A DNA stretch of 64,000 nt, from the NCBI RefSeq assembly GCF_000620805.1, contig NZ_KK211187.1, positions 2,481,389 to 2,545,388 of the forward strand, given 5' to 3'. Source of the stretch: Exiguobacterium undae DSM 14481 (GTDB lineage Bacteria > Bacillota > Bacilli > Exiguobacteriales > Exiguobacteriaceae). Below the pieces are notes generated by a model. The model searched no databases. It saw only the letters and a program-made list of their open reading frames with translations, and was not told the origin of the DNA. Shown one piece after another: positions 17,496 through 26,038 of the stretch. Position numbers and translations under genes: made by a program. Numbering within the stretch: position 1 is the first letter of the stretch; every line of letters begins with the position of its first letter.

Positions 17496-18182
17496 ATGCC
17501 GGAACAATCCTTTAAAATACTGGTTGTAGACGATGAAGCACAAATGCGTGACCTGCTTGTCTCAAACCTTCAAAAAGAAAACTACCACACGACGACCGCT
17601 TCAAACGGTCAAGAAGCCCTTGACCAAATGCAGCAAGATACGTTTCATCTTGTGTTACTCGATGTCATGATGCCGGAAATGGACGGATTAACCGCTTGTA
17701 TGCGGATCCGTGAATTTTCGAATGTCCCGATCATCATGCTGACGGCACGTTCCGACGAGCTCGATCGGATTCACGGTTTAAAAATCGGAGCTGATGATTA
17801 CATCACCAAACCGTTCAGTCCACGGGAACTATTAGCACGAATCGAAGCGACTCTGCGCCGTTCGCATCGTTTTACGGTCGATCAATCGGCCACGTTGACG
17901 ATTGGAAAACTTGAGCTGGATACGGAAAGTCGGAGTGTCCATGTCAGCGGAAAACCCATCAGTTTGACACGGAAGGAATTTGATTTGCTCCACCTGTTTG
18001 TCCAAAACAACGACAAAGTTTTTTCGCGTGAACAACTGCTCGACCAAATCTGGGGTGCGGATTATATCGGAAATCTTCGGACAGTCGATACCCACATCAA
18101 AACACTCCGCCTCAAGCTCGGTGAGGCTGGTGGCTCGATTCAGACCGTCTGGGGTATCGGGTATAAGTTCGAGGAAGTATGA
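17496..18182 (+). CDS. OmpR/PhoB-type response regulator
   Basis: This 228-residue DNA-binding regulator has a receiver domain with acidic pocket (VVDDE, residues 10-14), phospho-acceptor D56 (LLDVMMP) and K in YITKPF. The winged helix occupies the C-terminal half (SLTRKEFDLLHLF, RTVDTHIKTLRLKLG, GIGYKFEE). The frame is open well upstream, but the first plausible start is ATG 17496, with GGAG before it. Its stop overlaps the kinase start (ATGA), so both proteins come from one coupled transcript. It resembles the ResD/BaeR/PhoP class, but no signal can be assigned. Confidence 0.88.
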   Translation: MPEQSFKILVVDDEAQMRDLLVSNLQKENYHTTTASNGQEALDQMQQDTFHLVLLDVMMPEMDGLTACMRIREFSNVPIIMLTARSDELDRIHGLKIGADDYITKPFSPRELLARIEATLRRSHRFTVDQSATLTIGKLELDTESRSVHVSGKPISLTRKEFDLLHLFVQNNDKVFSREQLLDQIWGADYIGNLRTVDTHIKTLRLKLGEAGGSIQTVWGIGYKFEEV

Positions 18183-19573
18183 TTAAACGGTATACCATCC
18201 GTCGCCGGATTTGGATTACGATTTGGTTTACAAGCGTGTTCTCAGCCATTTTGTTCGTGTTGCTGACATTTTACTTGTATGACCGCTTTTATTTACAAAC
18301 GCAGGAAGATCTTCTGCTTAACCGCGGGGAAAAGTTGATTAACATCTATGAATCGGAAGGCTTGTCCGGCGCCTTTTACGATGGCATGACCTATACGAAC
18401 GAATTGACCGAATCGAAAGTTTTTTTCATCGACTTTCTGAAGAAAAATCCGGCCGGTCTGCGCTTCTTGACGAATGCGGATATTGAACAGTTACGGAACG
18501 GCGAAACGGTCGTTTCAAGCCGGATGCACCCGATCGAAGGGTCGGACATTCTCATGACAGGTTTTCCGATCATCGAAAATAACCGTCTTGTCGGAACACT
18601 GATTCTGTACCTTGAACTGGGTCAAATCAGTGAACCGTTCCGTCCGCTCCGCTTGATGATTTTCTTCATGATTGGCTTGATTGTCCTCAATCTCGTCATC
18701 TTTGGACGCCAGATCATCGATACGATCATCCGCCCGCTGATTGATATGAAACGGGCTTCGACGGTGTATGCACAAGGTGACTTCGATTACCGGATTCCGA
18801 TCCAATCCGACGATGAAATCGGCGAACTGGCGGAAACGTTAAACAAGATGGCGGAATCACTCGGTGAAGTGGATGAACAACGCAAAGAATTCTTGGCCAA
18901 TGTCAGCCATGAATTACGGACCCCCCTCTCCTACATCCGGGGCTATACCGAAATGATGCAAGATCAAGCACTCGATGACAAAACGCGTGATCAGTATTAT
19001 CAAATCATCGAACGGGAAACGGAACGCTTGCAACGGCTCGTCAATGATTTACTGGACCTGGCTCAACTGGAACGGGATTCTTATCCGATGACGAAACAGC
19101 CGCTCGTCTTCAGCCAAGTGCTTGAAGATGTCGTCTACCGCATGGAACCGATTGCTAAAACAAAAGGCGTATCGATCATCACGGATTTTGATCCAAGTCA
19201 GATTGTCCTCGGAGATAATGACCGACTGGAACAAGTCATCGGAAATATTTTGGATAATGCCTTACGATATACGCCGGCTTCCAAAAACATCTATCTCTCG
19301 ACCAAAACGGAGGGTGAACGGACGGTCTGCACGATTCGGGACGAAGGGGAAGGCATTCCGCCCGAACATCTGGAACGGTTGACGAAACGGTTTTACCGGG
19401 TCGATAAATCACGGACCCGCAAAGACGGCGGAACCGGTCTCGGTCTCGCCATCACAAAACATATCATCGATCGGCATGACGGAACCATTTCCTTTGAATC
19501 GGCGCTCGGTGAAGGAACGACGGTCCAAATCATATTACCGTTGCTGCCGGACGAAGAAGATGGATTCGCTTGA
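18179..19573 (+). CDS. Sensor histidine kinase, HAMP type
   Basis: This 464-residue membrane kinase has TM helices at about residues 12-33 and 160-180 around a 125-residue extracytoplasmic sensor. A HAMP domain follows (RPLIDMKRAS to SLGEV), then the dimerisation helix with phospho-acceptor H244 (NVSHELRTPLSYIRGY). The ATPase domain has N box NILDNALRYTPA, DEGEGIP, the F box RFYRVDKSRTRKDGGTG and GLGLAITKHI. All catalytic boxes are intact. It is the cognate partner of the overlapping upstream regulator. A terminator follows immediately. The sensed signal is unknown. Confidence 0.9.
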   Translation: MIKRYTIRRRIWITIWFTSVFSAILFVLLTFYLYDRFYLQTQEDLLLNRGEKLINIYESEGLSGAFYDGMTYTNELTESKVFFIDFLKKNPAGLRFLTNADIEQLRNGETVVSSRMHPIEGSDILMTGFPIIENNRLVGTLILYLELGQISEPFRPLRLMIFFMIGLIVLNLVIFGRQIIDTIIRPLIDMKRASTVYAQGDFDYRIPIQSDDEIGELAETLNKMAESLGEVDEQRKEFLANVSHELRTPLSYIRGYTEMMQDQALDDKTRDQYYQIIERETERLQRLVNDLLDLAQLERDSYPMTKQPLVFSQVLEDVVYRMEPIAKTKGVSIITDFDPSQIVLGDNDRLEQVIGNILDNALRYTPASKNIYLSTKTEGERTVCTIRDEGEGIPPEHLERLTKRFYRVDKSRTRKDGGTGLGLAITKHIIDRHDGTISFESALGEGTTVQIILPLLPDEEDGFA

Positions 19574-19582
19574 TCCACGTTG

Positions 19583-19617
19583 ACCAAACCGGTTGATTGC
19601 CGCCGGTTTGGTTTTTT
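19583..19617 (+). terminator. Terminator after the histidine kinase gene
   Basis: ACCAAACCGG and CCGGTTTGGT pair and are followed by TTTTT. Confidence 0.9.
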
Positions 19618-19643
19618 GAATTTCTCAGAAAGGACGTTTTACT

Positions 19644-20216
19644 ATCGAAGCGACATTTCTTCATTGGCTGGAGCAAGCCGATACATTTGCTGTACCGATC
19701 AGTCTGTTGGTCAGCATACTCGTTAGTTTGTTTGGTGTGTTGCCCAGTGCATTCATCACTGCCGCCAATCTGCTTTATTTTGGCTTTTGGGAAGGGCTTC
19801 TGTTGTCCTTTCTCGGAGAGGCTCTAGGTGCCGGGATCGCGTTTTACGTTTACCGTCGGGGTTTCCGGCAGATCGAGCCGCTGATTCGGTCACCCCTTGT
19901 CTTGAAATGGCTCGATAAATTGACGAAACAGACGGGATGGGACGCCTTTTGGTCAATCCTCTTTTTACGGCTGCTGCCGTTTGCCCCGTCCGGACTGGTC
20001 ACCTTCTTGAGTGCGACCAGCGGTGTCTCGGCGCTCGTGTTTTTGAGCGCCAGTACAATCGGGAAAGTACCCGCCCTCCTACTCGAGGCGTTTGCCGTCA
20101 ATGAATTGATTCAGCGTGACTCGCTCATTCCTTGGCTGATTGCCGGTCTGTTCCTGATCTGCTACCTGTTCTATTGGTGGAAGAAGCGACGGCAACAATC
20201 AGGGGTTAACGATTGA
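19644..20216 (+). CDS. TVP38/TMEM64 (DedA-like) membrane protein, start codon apparently ATC
   Basis: This integral membrane protein has the TVP38 core: VLPSAFITAANLLYFGFWEGLLLSFLGEALGAGIAFY, then LFLRLLPFAPSGLVTFLSATSG, then a C-terminal TM and a basic tail. The open frame runs from a stop at 19617 with no ATG or GTG and only a TTG at 19707 that lacks a ribosome-binding site and would cut the N-terminus short. AAAGGA (19630-19634) lies nine bases before ATC at 19644. Starting there gives (I/M)EATFLHWLEQADTF and 190 residues, normal for the family. The family acts in membrane lipid or small-molecule transport; the exact role is unknown. Confidence 0.65.
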   Translation: MEATFLHWLEQADTFAVPISLLVSILVSLFGVLPSAFITAANLLYFGFWEGLLLSFLGEALGAGIAFYVYRRGFRQIEPLIRSPLVLKWLDKLTKQTGWDAFWSILFLRLLPFAPSGLVTFLSATSGVSALVFLSASTIGKVPALLLEAFAVNELIQRDSLIPWLIAGLFLICYLFYWWKKRRQQSGVND

Positions 20217-20268
20217 TGCAACCGTTTTCTTCGTTTAGTGTAGAGAAGTACACAAAGGAGGAAAGAGC

Positions 20269-21150
20269 ATGGAATTACGTTCACTTGGTCAGACCGATAT
20301 TCAAGTCTCCCCGCTCGGCTTTGGTGCCGGTCACATCGGTTCCGACGCTTTATCGGATCAGGAAGCAAGCCGGGTCTTGCACCAAGCCTTGGACTTAGGC
20401 ATCCGCCTGTTTGATACGGCGCGCGGCTACGGCTTATCCGAGAAACGACTCGGTCACTTCTTAAAACAACGTCGCCATGACGTCGTCCTGTCGACGAAGG
20501 TCGGATATGATGTACCGGGTGCAAAGGATTGGACCTTTCAAGCTGTCGCCGGCGGCATCGATCAAGCACTCTTGACGATGCAGACGGACTTCATCGATAT
20601 TGTCCACCTTCACTCTTGCAGCAAGGAGATACTCGCGCAAGATGACGTCATCGAGGCGCTGGAACGGGCGAAACAGGCGGGAAAAGTCCGGCTGATTGCT
20701 TATTCAGGCGATCGAGATGACTTGGATTATGCCGTCAAAACCGGACGCTTCGACAGTTTTCAAACGTCGGTCAACCTTTACGATCAACGGGTATTGGCTG
20801 ATTCCGTACCGGAGATTCACCGGCAACAAAAAGGAATCATCGCCAAACGACCGATTGCCAACGCCCCTTGGCGGTTTGACACACGACCGGTCGGACAATA
20901 TGTCGAGCCTTACTGGGAGCGGGCAGAGCAGCTTGACTTCCCGCTTGAGGAATCGTCCTGGCTTGAGACGGCTCTTCGTTTTACAGTCTTTGAGCCCGGA
21001 ATCACGAGTGCCATCATCGGCACGGCGAACCCGGAACATTTAATCCGTAACGTCCGTTTGCTCGAACAGGGTCCCTTGTCGCCGGCACGTGTCGCGGATC
21101 TAAAACACCGTTTTCAGGAACAAGATCAAAATTGGCTCCAGCAAACCTAA
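20269..21150 (+). CDS. Aldo/keto reductase
   Basis: This 293-residue TIM-barrel oxidoreductase has the AKR tetrad D49 (LFDTARGYG), Y54, K77 (LSTKVGY) and a His in VHLH (residues 112-115). The C-terminal nucleotide-binding segment SAIIGTANPEHLIRNV fits NADPH binding. The N-terminal ELRSLGQTDIQVSPLGFGAGHIG is typical of the family. The substrate is not inferable. The start ATG has AGGAGG upstream. It follows the TVP38 gene by 52 bases and ends at a shared bidirectional hairpin. Confidence 0.87.
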   Translation: MELRSLGQTDIQVSPLGFGAGHIGSDALSDQEASRVLHQALDLGIRLFDTARGYGLSEKRLGHFLKQRRHDVVLSTKVGYDVPGAKDWTFQAVAGGIDQALLTMQTDFIDIVHLHSCSKEILAQDDVIEALERAKQAGKVRLIAYSGDRDDLDYAVKTGRFDSFQTSVNLYDQRVLADSVPEIHRQQKGIIAKRPIANAPWRFDTRPVGQYVEPYWERAEQLDFPLEESSWLETALRFTVFEPGITSAIIGTANPEHLIRNVRLLEQGPLSPARVADLKHRFQEQDQNWLQQT

Positions 21151-21151
21151 A

Positions 21152-21190
21152 AAAATGCCTCGTTCCTTTTAAAGAGGAATGAGGCATTTT
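21152..21190. terminator. Bidirectional terminator, aldo/keto reductase and rlmCD
   Basis: AAAATGCCTC and GAGGCATTTT form the base of a long stem between the two convergent genes, with an inner TTCCT/AGGAA pairing. Confidence 0.85.
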
Positions 21191-21192
21191 CA

Positions 21193-22578
21193 TTAAAACT
21201 TCTTCTTTTTCTTTTTTTCCAAGACGACGATTGCTTCGACATGCGCCGTTTGGGGGAACATATCATACGGTTGAATGTAGCTGACTTTGTAGTCGGCTTT
21301 CATCAAATGATCACAATCCCGTGCCAGTGATTGTGGATTACACGAGACATAGATGATTTTTTTCGCTTTAGAAGAAATCATTGCATTTAATAACTGTGTA
21401 TCACATCCGGCACGTGGTGGATCGACGATGAAGACATCAGGTACCCATCCCTCTTTTACCCAACGTGGAATCCAGGCTTCTGCTTTCCCGACCACATAAT
21501 GGGCATGATTAAAACCATACTGCTTCATGTGGGCTGTCGCATCTTCAACGGCTTCTTCGACGATTTCCATTCCACGGACTTCTTTTGCTCCGCTCGCCAC
21601 CCAAAGACCAATCGATCCAACACCCGCGTATGCATCAACAACACGTTCTTCACCCGTCAAGGCAGCTGCTTTTACGACTTCTCCATACATCCGCTCCGCT
21701 TGTTCCGGGTTTAACTGGAAGAACGCCCGTGGTGACAGTTGATATGTGAATTCACCCATCTGTTCCTCAATCCGTTCCACGCCGCGGAGGATTTCCGTTT
21801 GTTCTCCAAACACGCGTGATGTTAATTTATCGTTGATGTTCAAGGCGACTGAGATGACACCGGGAATGTCATAGATATCACGGGACAATCCTTCAAGATC
21901 CTTGAATCCGTCCTTGAACGCCACTAAGACCACTTGAATTTCACCTGTTTTGATTCCCGTCCGCACGACGATGTTACGGATGACACCATCTTGTTTGGAT
22001 GAACTGTAAACCGGCACATTGTAGTCGTTTAACAATTGCGTGACCGCATTGTTGACACGTAACGTCTCTTTGTTTTGCACTACACACTCATCAATCGCCA
22101 CTAAACGGTTTGAGTTTGCGGAGTACAGACCACTGACGATTTGGTTGCCTTCTTTTCCGACGGCGAATTGTGACTTGTTGCGGTATTCCCATTCTGTCGT
22201 ACCAATCGTCTTACGGATATCCGCCTTTTCAACATTGAGTTTCGTTGATTTGGTAAAGGCGTTCCGTAACATCTCTTCTTTATACCGGAGCTGTCCTTCG
22301 TAGCTCATGTGCTGAAGCTGACATCCCCCGCATTGGCTGTAGATCGGACATAACGGCGTCACACGATCCGGTGAACGGACATCCCGCTTGAGGATTTTAG
22401 CATTGGCAAAGTTATTATGAATTTCTGTAATTTCGATTTGAGCGGTTTCGCCGACAAGCAGACCTGGTATAAAGACGATTTGTCGTTCCAGTGTTGCGAT
22501 CCCTTCACCGTTAATCCCCATGCGTAAGCAAGTCACGGAACGTGTTTCGCCTACCTGTAATTTAATTTTTGTTGTCAT
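21193..22578 (-). CDS. rlmCD: 23S rRNA (uracil-C5)-methyltransferase, RlmCD type
   Basis: This 461-residue SAM-dependent methyltransferase makes 5-methyluridine in 23S rRNA. A TRAM domain (residues 1-65) precedes the iron-sulfur cysteines CPIYSQCGGCQLQHM. The catalytic half has FFQLNPEQAERMY, VDAYAGVGSIGLWVA (SAM binding), VDPPRAGCD and YVSCNPQSLARD with the nucleophilic Cys. The length matches Bacillus YefA, a dual-site enzyme. The start at 22578 is the third of three nearby Met codons, chosen because AAAGGA lies eight bases upstream. It is downstream of and probably co-transcribed with the small SE1561-like gene. Confidence 0.9.
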   Translation of the reverse strand: MTTKIKLQVGETRSVTCLRMGINGEGIATLERQIVFIPGLLVGETAQIEITEIHNNFANAKILKRDVRSPDRVTPLCPIYSQCGGCQLQHMSYEGQLRYKEEMLRNAFTKSTKLNVEKADIRKTIGTTEWEYRNKSQFAVGKEGNQIVSGLYSANSNRLVAIDECVVQNKETLRVNNAVTQLLNDYNVPVYSSSKQDGVIRNIVVRTGIKTGEIQVVLVAFKDGFKDLEGLSRDIYDIPGVISVALNINDKLTSRVFGEQTEILRGVERIEEQMGEFTYQLSPRAFFQLNPEQAERMYGEVVKAAALTGEERVVDAYAGVGSIGLWVASGAKEVRGMEIVEEAVEDATAHMKQYGFNHAHYVVGKAEAWIPRWVKEGWVPDVFIVDPPRAGCDTQLLNAMISSKAKKIIYVSCNPQSLARDCDHLMKADYKVSYIQPYDMFPQTAHVEAIVVLEKKKKKKF

Positions 22579-22618
22579 CTGATCCATCCTTTCCATGATC
22601 CAAATCAAAAAGCGGTCT

Positions 22619-22828
22619 TTACGAACCGCTTTCTGATTCCTCATGTTCCTTCATATCTTTTGCATAACGAAGCACCTTGGCTTTCAACTGATCCAAGGAA
22701 GCGGCTAAACGTTCCAAATCCTCAATATCTGATGTTTCATCCAATGAATCAATCGTATGGCATAAAAGCTGCATTCTTGATTTTAGCACATTCATCTGCC
22801 CAAGTTTATCAGTTCTTGCTTTTCCCAT
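22619..22828 (-). CDS. SE1561-family small protein
   Basis: This 69-residue, highly charged and probably all-helical protein has a LKSRMQLLCHTIDSLDE core and an acidic TSDIEDLERLAASLDQLKAKV helix. It resembles the SE1561 family of small staphylococcal and bacillar proteins, whose function is unknown. The start at 22828 has GAAGGGAAG eight bases before it; the upstream in-frame Met gives an implausible Arg-rich N-terminus. It ends 40 bases before rlmCD on the same strand. It diverges from yfkAB. Confidence 0.65.
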   Translation of the reverse strand: MGKARTDKLGQMNVLKSRMQLLCHTIDSLDETSDIEDLERLAASLDQLKAKVLRYAKDMKEHEESESGS

Positions 22829-22913
22829 TATTCTGACTTCCCTTCTTCTTCTTTCTTCCATCGTTCATTTAGCATACGATACATAATGGAGCACTAAAAG
22901 GAGGAATATGATC

Positions 22914-24026
22914 ATGTCATTAAAATCACCCATCACCATCGAGAACGATCCGTGGGAAGCATACCGCGATATCGAACAGTACGGGCACTCCAGACTGACG
23001 AATATCGAAGTCACGACCACGACCCTTTGTAATATGCGCTGTGAACACTGCGCCGTCGGATACATGTTGTCGAACAGCGAAACACCTACCATTCCCGTCG
23101 AACTTCTCATCAAAAGACTGGACGAGATCGAACATCTCCGCGCCTTCTCGATTACAGGCGGGGAACCGATGCTGTCGATGAAATCGGTTAAGGAATACGT
23201 TGTCCCTCTACTTAAGTATGCCCACGAACGCGGGGCTAAAACCCAAATCAACTCAAATTTAACACTTCCCCTCTCACGATATGAGTTGATCATCCCTTAT
23301 CTGGATGTTTTGCATATCTCACATAACTGGGGAACAGCCGATGACTTCATCGATGGTGGTTTCGCCATGATGGAGCGTAAACCCTCTCGTGAAGCCCGGA
23401 CAAAACTGTTTGAACAGATGAAAGAAAATGCACGGATCCTGAATGCACGTGGTGTCCTCGTCTCCGCCGAAACGATGATCAACAAGCGGACGTTACCGCA
23501 CCTCGAAGCCATCCATCAGGAAATCGTCGACATGGGTTGTGTCCGGCATGAAGTGCATCCGATGTACCCGGCAGACTTCGCGTCGATGATCGAAGCGGCC
23601 AGTCTCGATGAAATCCGTGACGGCATCCACCGTCTACTGGATGCCCGTGACAAAAACGTCTGGATGCTGTTTGGAACACTGCCGTTTTATGCCTGCTCCA
23701 TGAAAGAAGAAGATTTAACGCTCCATCGCCGCCTTCAAAGCGAAACGAACGTCTCTGTCCGAAACGATCCCGACGGTCGTTCGCGGCTTAATGTCAACAT
23801 CTTCGACGGAGAAATCATCGTCACGGACTTTGGAGACGAACTCGCCTCACTCGGAACGATTCATGAGACATCCTTTAATGATGCCTACGCGATGTGGCGC
23901 CAAACGGAACTGAATCAAAGCTTGTCCTGTCACTGTCCGGCCGTTCAATGCCTCGGTCCAAACGCTCTTGTCAAAAATGCGTATTATCCGGAAGTAGACT
24001 TCCTCAAACAATCCAGCCGCCTCTGA
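22914..24026 (+). CDS. yfkAB: Radical SAM protein YfkAB (CxCxxxxC motif type)
   Basis: This 370-residue protein has the radical-SAM cluster motif CNMRCEHC (CxxxCxxC, about residues 40-47), SITGGEPMLS for SAM binding, and a C-terminal auxiliary CHCPAVQC, the CxCxxxxC motif that defines YfkAB. A second iron-sulfur site is likely there. The reaction is unknown. The start at 22914 has GGAGG nine bases away; the ATG two codons earlier is only three bases from it. The same yfkAB and yfkF neighbourhood exists in B. subtilis. Confidence 0.88.
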   Translation: MSLKSPITIENDPWEAYRDIEQYGHSRLTNIEVTTTTLCNMRCEHCAVGYMLSNSETPTIPVELLIKRLDEIEHLRAFSITGGEPMLSMKSVKEYVVPLLKYAHERGAKTQINSNLTLPLSRYELIIPYLDVLHISHNWGTADDFIDGGFAMMERKPSREARTKLFEQMKENARILNARGVLVSAETMINKRTLPHLEAIHQEIVDMGCVRHEVHPMYPADFASMIEAASLDEIRDGIHRLLDARDKNVWMLFGTLPFYACSMKEEDLTLHRRLQSETNVSVRNDPDGRSRLNVNIFDGEIIVTDFGDELASLGTIHETSFNDAYAMWRQTELNQSLSCHCPAVQCLGPNALVKNAYYPEVDFLKQSSRL

Positions 24027-24106
24027 TCAGGTTTGAGTCTCTTTGAAAACGGGAAAAGTCTGTCACAAAGTTGACACACTTTCCTTGTTCGAAGGGGGTT
24101 TCAAAA

Positions 24107-24289
24107 ATGGAATGGCTCGTTGGGATTGTTGCGATTATTGGAATGTTCAGCATGGTACTCGGAATCATGATGATCGGCATTCGTGCGTCTCACAGTATTG
24201 AACACGACGAAGTGTTTGATCAAACGGATTGGGACGAACATCTCTTGCATATGCCACGTCCGACACGGTTCGAACAAAAAGATCAATAA
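24107..24289 (+). CDS. Small single-pass membrane protein
   Basis: This 60-residue protein has one strong TM helix (WLVGIVAIIGMFSMVLGIMM, residues 3-22). A short acidic cytoplasmic tail follows (EHDEVFDQTDWDEHLL). AAGGGGG lies nine to ten bases before the ATG. I do not recognise a family. It lies between yfkAB and a strong hairpin and may be co-transcribed with yfkAB. Confidence 0.6.
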   Translation: MEWLVGIVAIIGMFSMVLGIMMIGIRASHSIEHDEVFDQTDWDEHLLHMPRPTRFEQKDQ

Positions 24290-24293
24290 AATG

Positions 24294-24332
24294 AACATGC
24301 CCCGGTGTACAGATGTACATCCGGGGCATGTT
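24294..24332. other. Very stable hairpin without a U tract
   Basis: AACATGCCCCGG and CCGGGGCATGTT pair perfectly around two TGTACA palindromes. No clean T run follows on the plus strand, and the next possible start (ATG 24333) abuts the stem. It may be a terminator, a processing site or a control on the MFS gene. Confidence 0.6.
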
Positions 24333-24365
24333 ATGCTTAATAAAAAAGAAAGGCAGTTGTTTGTT

Positions 24366-25505
24366 GTGTCACGTCGTTTTGCTCTGATTCTTTCAATCGT
24401 CTTCATTTCCGGTTTTACCCAAGGACTACTCATCCCGTTGCTTTCAATTTTGCTTGAACGTCAAGGAACACCTGCTTACATAAATGGATTAAGTGCTGCT
24501 GTTCTCTACATCGGTGTCATCGTCGCCGCGCCATTGATGGAAAAGCCGTTGCGTCGTCACGGTTACGTCCCGGTCATTTCCTTCGGACTGGTGCTGGTCG
24601 CTGTCGCTGTCTTCGCCTTTCCCCTGATTCCAAGTGTCCTTGCTTGGATGGTGTTACGGTTCGTCGTTGGTTTTGGTGACCAGACGCTTCATTACGGATC
24701 ACAGGTCTGGATCACTTCAATCACACCAAATGACAGACTCGGACGCACGATGTCCTTGTACGGGATGGCATTCGGACTCGGTTTCGCCCTTGGTCCGCTC
24801 GCTGCACCGTTTGTTGATGTCATCGACTGGCTTCCTTTCGTCTTGACAGGGACATTGACTGTGCTCGTTTTGATTTTCTTGCGGCAAATGCCGAATGAGA
24901 AACCATCTGATATCATGCCGGAAGAGCTCCAATCTGCCGCCTCTCGCTACCGGCTCGTCTTGACGAGTGCCTGGTTTACATTATTGCCGGGATTCACGTA
25001 CGGTTTTTTGGAAGCAACGTTAAACGCAAGTTTTCCTGTTTTTGCGACACGAAACGGCTACGAACTATCCCAGACGAGTACGTTAATTACAACTTTTGTC
25101 GTCAGCTCTTTATTGATGCAGCTGCCGCTCGGTCGATTGGCGGATCACTTCGGAAAACGGAACACGCTGATCACCGTCCTCAGTATTGGGAGCGTCGCTT
25201 TTTTAATTGCCTGTTTTCTGTTTCAAAGTTACGGCGCCTTGTTCACGATTTTTGCGATTAGCGGGATGGCCCTCGGATCGACCTATTCGCTTGGCGTCGC
25301 TTATATGACGGAACAACTTCCGAATCATTTACTGCCGACCGGGAACTTGCTTGCCGGCATCTCCTTCAGTCTCGGATCGATACTTGGACCGATTTCGGGG
25401 AGTCTGTTCGTCGCGTTACCCCCAAGTTTTTATTTCAGCTTGTTTGTACTGGTTCTCGCGACACTTGCTTACCTTCTGTTTCGTTCTAAGCCGGTGTCAC
25501 CTTAA
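24366..25505 (+). CDS. yfkF: MFS transporter, YfkF-like
   Basis: This 379-residue carrier has about twelve TM helices and the MFS loop motif (RLADHFGKRNT, about residues 240-250). The first half has LRFVVGFGDQTLHYGSQVWITSITPNDRLGRTMSLYG, a motif of the drug/sugar-type MFS. The substrate is unknown. The start is uncertain. GTG 24366 lies about 12 bases after AAAGG and gives the family length. ATG 24333 directly after the hairpin is the alternative. The gene order with yfkAB supports a YfkF identity. Confidence 0.75.
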   Translation: MSRRFALILSIVFISGFTQGLLIPLLSILLERQGTPAYINGLSAAVLYIGVIVAAPLMEKPLRRHGYVPVISFGLVLVAVAVFAFPLIPSVLAWMVLRFVVGFGDQTLHYGSQVWITSITPNDRLGRTMSLYGMAFGLGFALGPLAAPFVDVIDWLPFVLTGTLTVLVLIFLRQMPNEKPSDIMPEELQSAASRYRLVLTSAWFTLLPGFTYGFLEATLNASFPVFATRNGYELSQTSTLITTFVVSSLLMQLPLGRLADHFGKRNTLITVLSIGSVAFLIACFLFQSYGALFTIFAISGMALGSTYSLGVAYMTEQLPNHLLPTGNLLAGISFSLGSILGPISGSLFVALPPSFYFSLFVLVLATLAYLLFRSKPVSP

Positions 25506-25510
25506 CTACA

Positions 25511-25558
25511 GACAAAGACGGTCGTTCCTTATCGTGGAACGACCGTCTTTGTCTTTTT
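25511..25558 (+). terminator. Terminator after the MFS gene
   Basis: GACAAAGACGGTCGTTCC and GGAACGACCGTCTTTGTC form an 18-base-pair stem followed by TTTTT. Confidence 0.95.
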
Positions 25559-25588
25559 CCGTCTACGGATCACGTTGAAACCGTACGT

Positions 25589-25876
25589 TTATTTTACGAT
25601 TCCCACCTGCCGAAAACTATGCCAGAGCTTATCGTCGATTGCATAGGGTTGTTCTTTTGCACGCTTCAACTCTTCTGTTTCCAGCAAGACGACGACCTCT
25701 CGACCGTTGATTGACCAAACTGAATCGTACCCTCTTTCTGCCTCAACGATTTCCACATCGACGTCCCCATGTGTTTCCTTTAATTGTTGACTGACACAGG
25801 TAACGACGAACCGAGCAAACTCATCGCGTGGACGACGATTGGCAATGATCTTTCGAACGATCTCATTCCGTTCCAC
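25589..25876 (-). CDS. Small hypothetical protein
   Basis: This 95-residue soluble protein begins (M)ERNEIVRKIIANRRPRDEFARF and ends with IDDKLWHSFRQVGIVK. A central beta-rich part reads VEIVEAERGYDSVWSINGREVVVLLET. The start is probably GTG 25876, nine bases after AGGAG. A weaker ATG lies three codons upstream, directly on the SD. No family is recognised. It is downstream of eamA on the same strand but behind a hairpin terminator. Confidence 0.55.
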   Translation of the reverse strand: MERNEIVRKIIANRRPRDEFARFVVTCVSQQLKETHGDVDVEIVEAERGYDSVWSINGREVVVLLETEELKRAKEQPYAIDDKLWHSFRQVGIVK

Positions 25877-25950
25877 TTCTCTCATCTCCTCTCGTTTTTT
25901 GGTTGCACTAGCCTTTTTGGCAAGGCCGAATCGGTGGTTTATGACCGTAC

Positions 25951-25976
25951 AGAAAAAGCCGAACAAGTCGGCTTAA
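25951..25976 (-). terminator. Terminator downstream of the EamA transporter gene
   Basis: On the minus strand AAGCCGA and TCGGCTT pair and are followed by TTTTC. The intergenic stretch 25977-26038 shows nothing else. Confidence 0.65.
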
Positions 25977-26038
25977 GCAACAAACGATTAAAAATAACAG
26001 ATTGATTGAGACTATTTTTGCACGATTCAGAATCTTCG

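Noticed and set aside
19707-20216. TTG start for the TVP38 gene
   Set aside because: There is no ribosome-binding site near it and it would truncate the family N-terminus; ATC 19644 fits better.
24101-24433. Minus-strand frame over yfkAB's small neighbour and the hairpin
   Set aside because: It reads through a strong hairpin and has no SD; the plus-strand small protein has both an SD and a clear TM helix.
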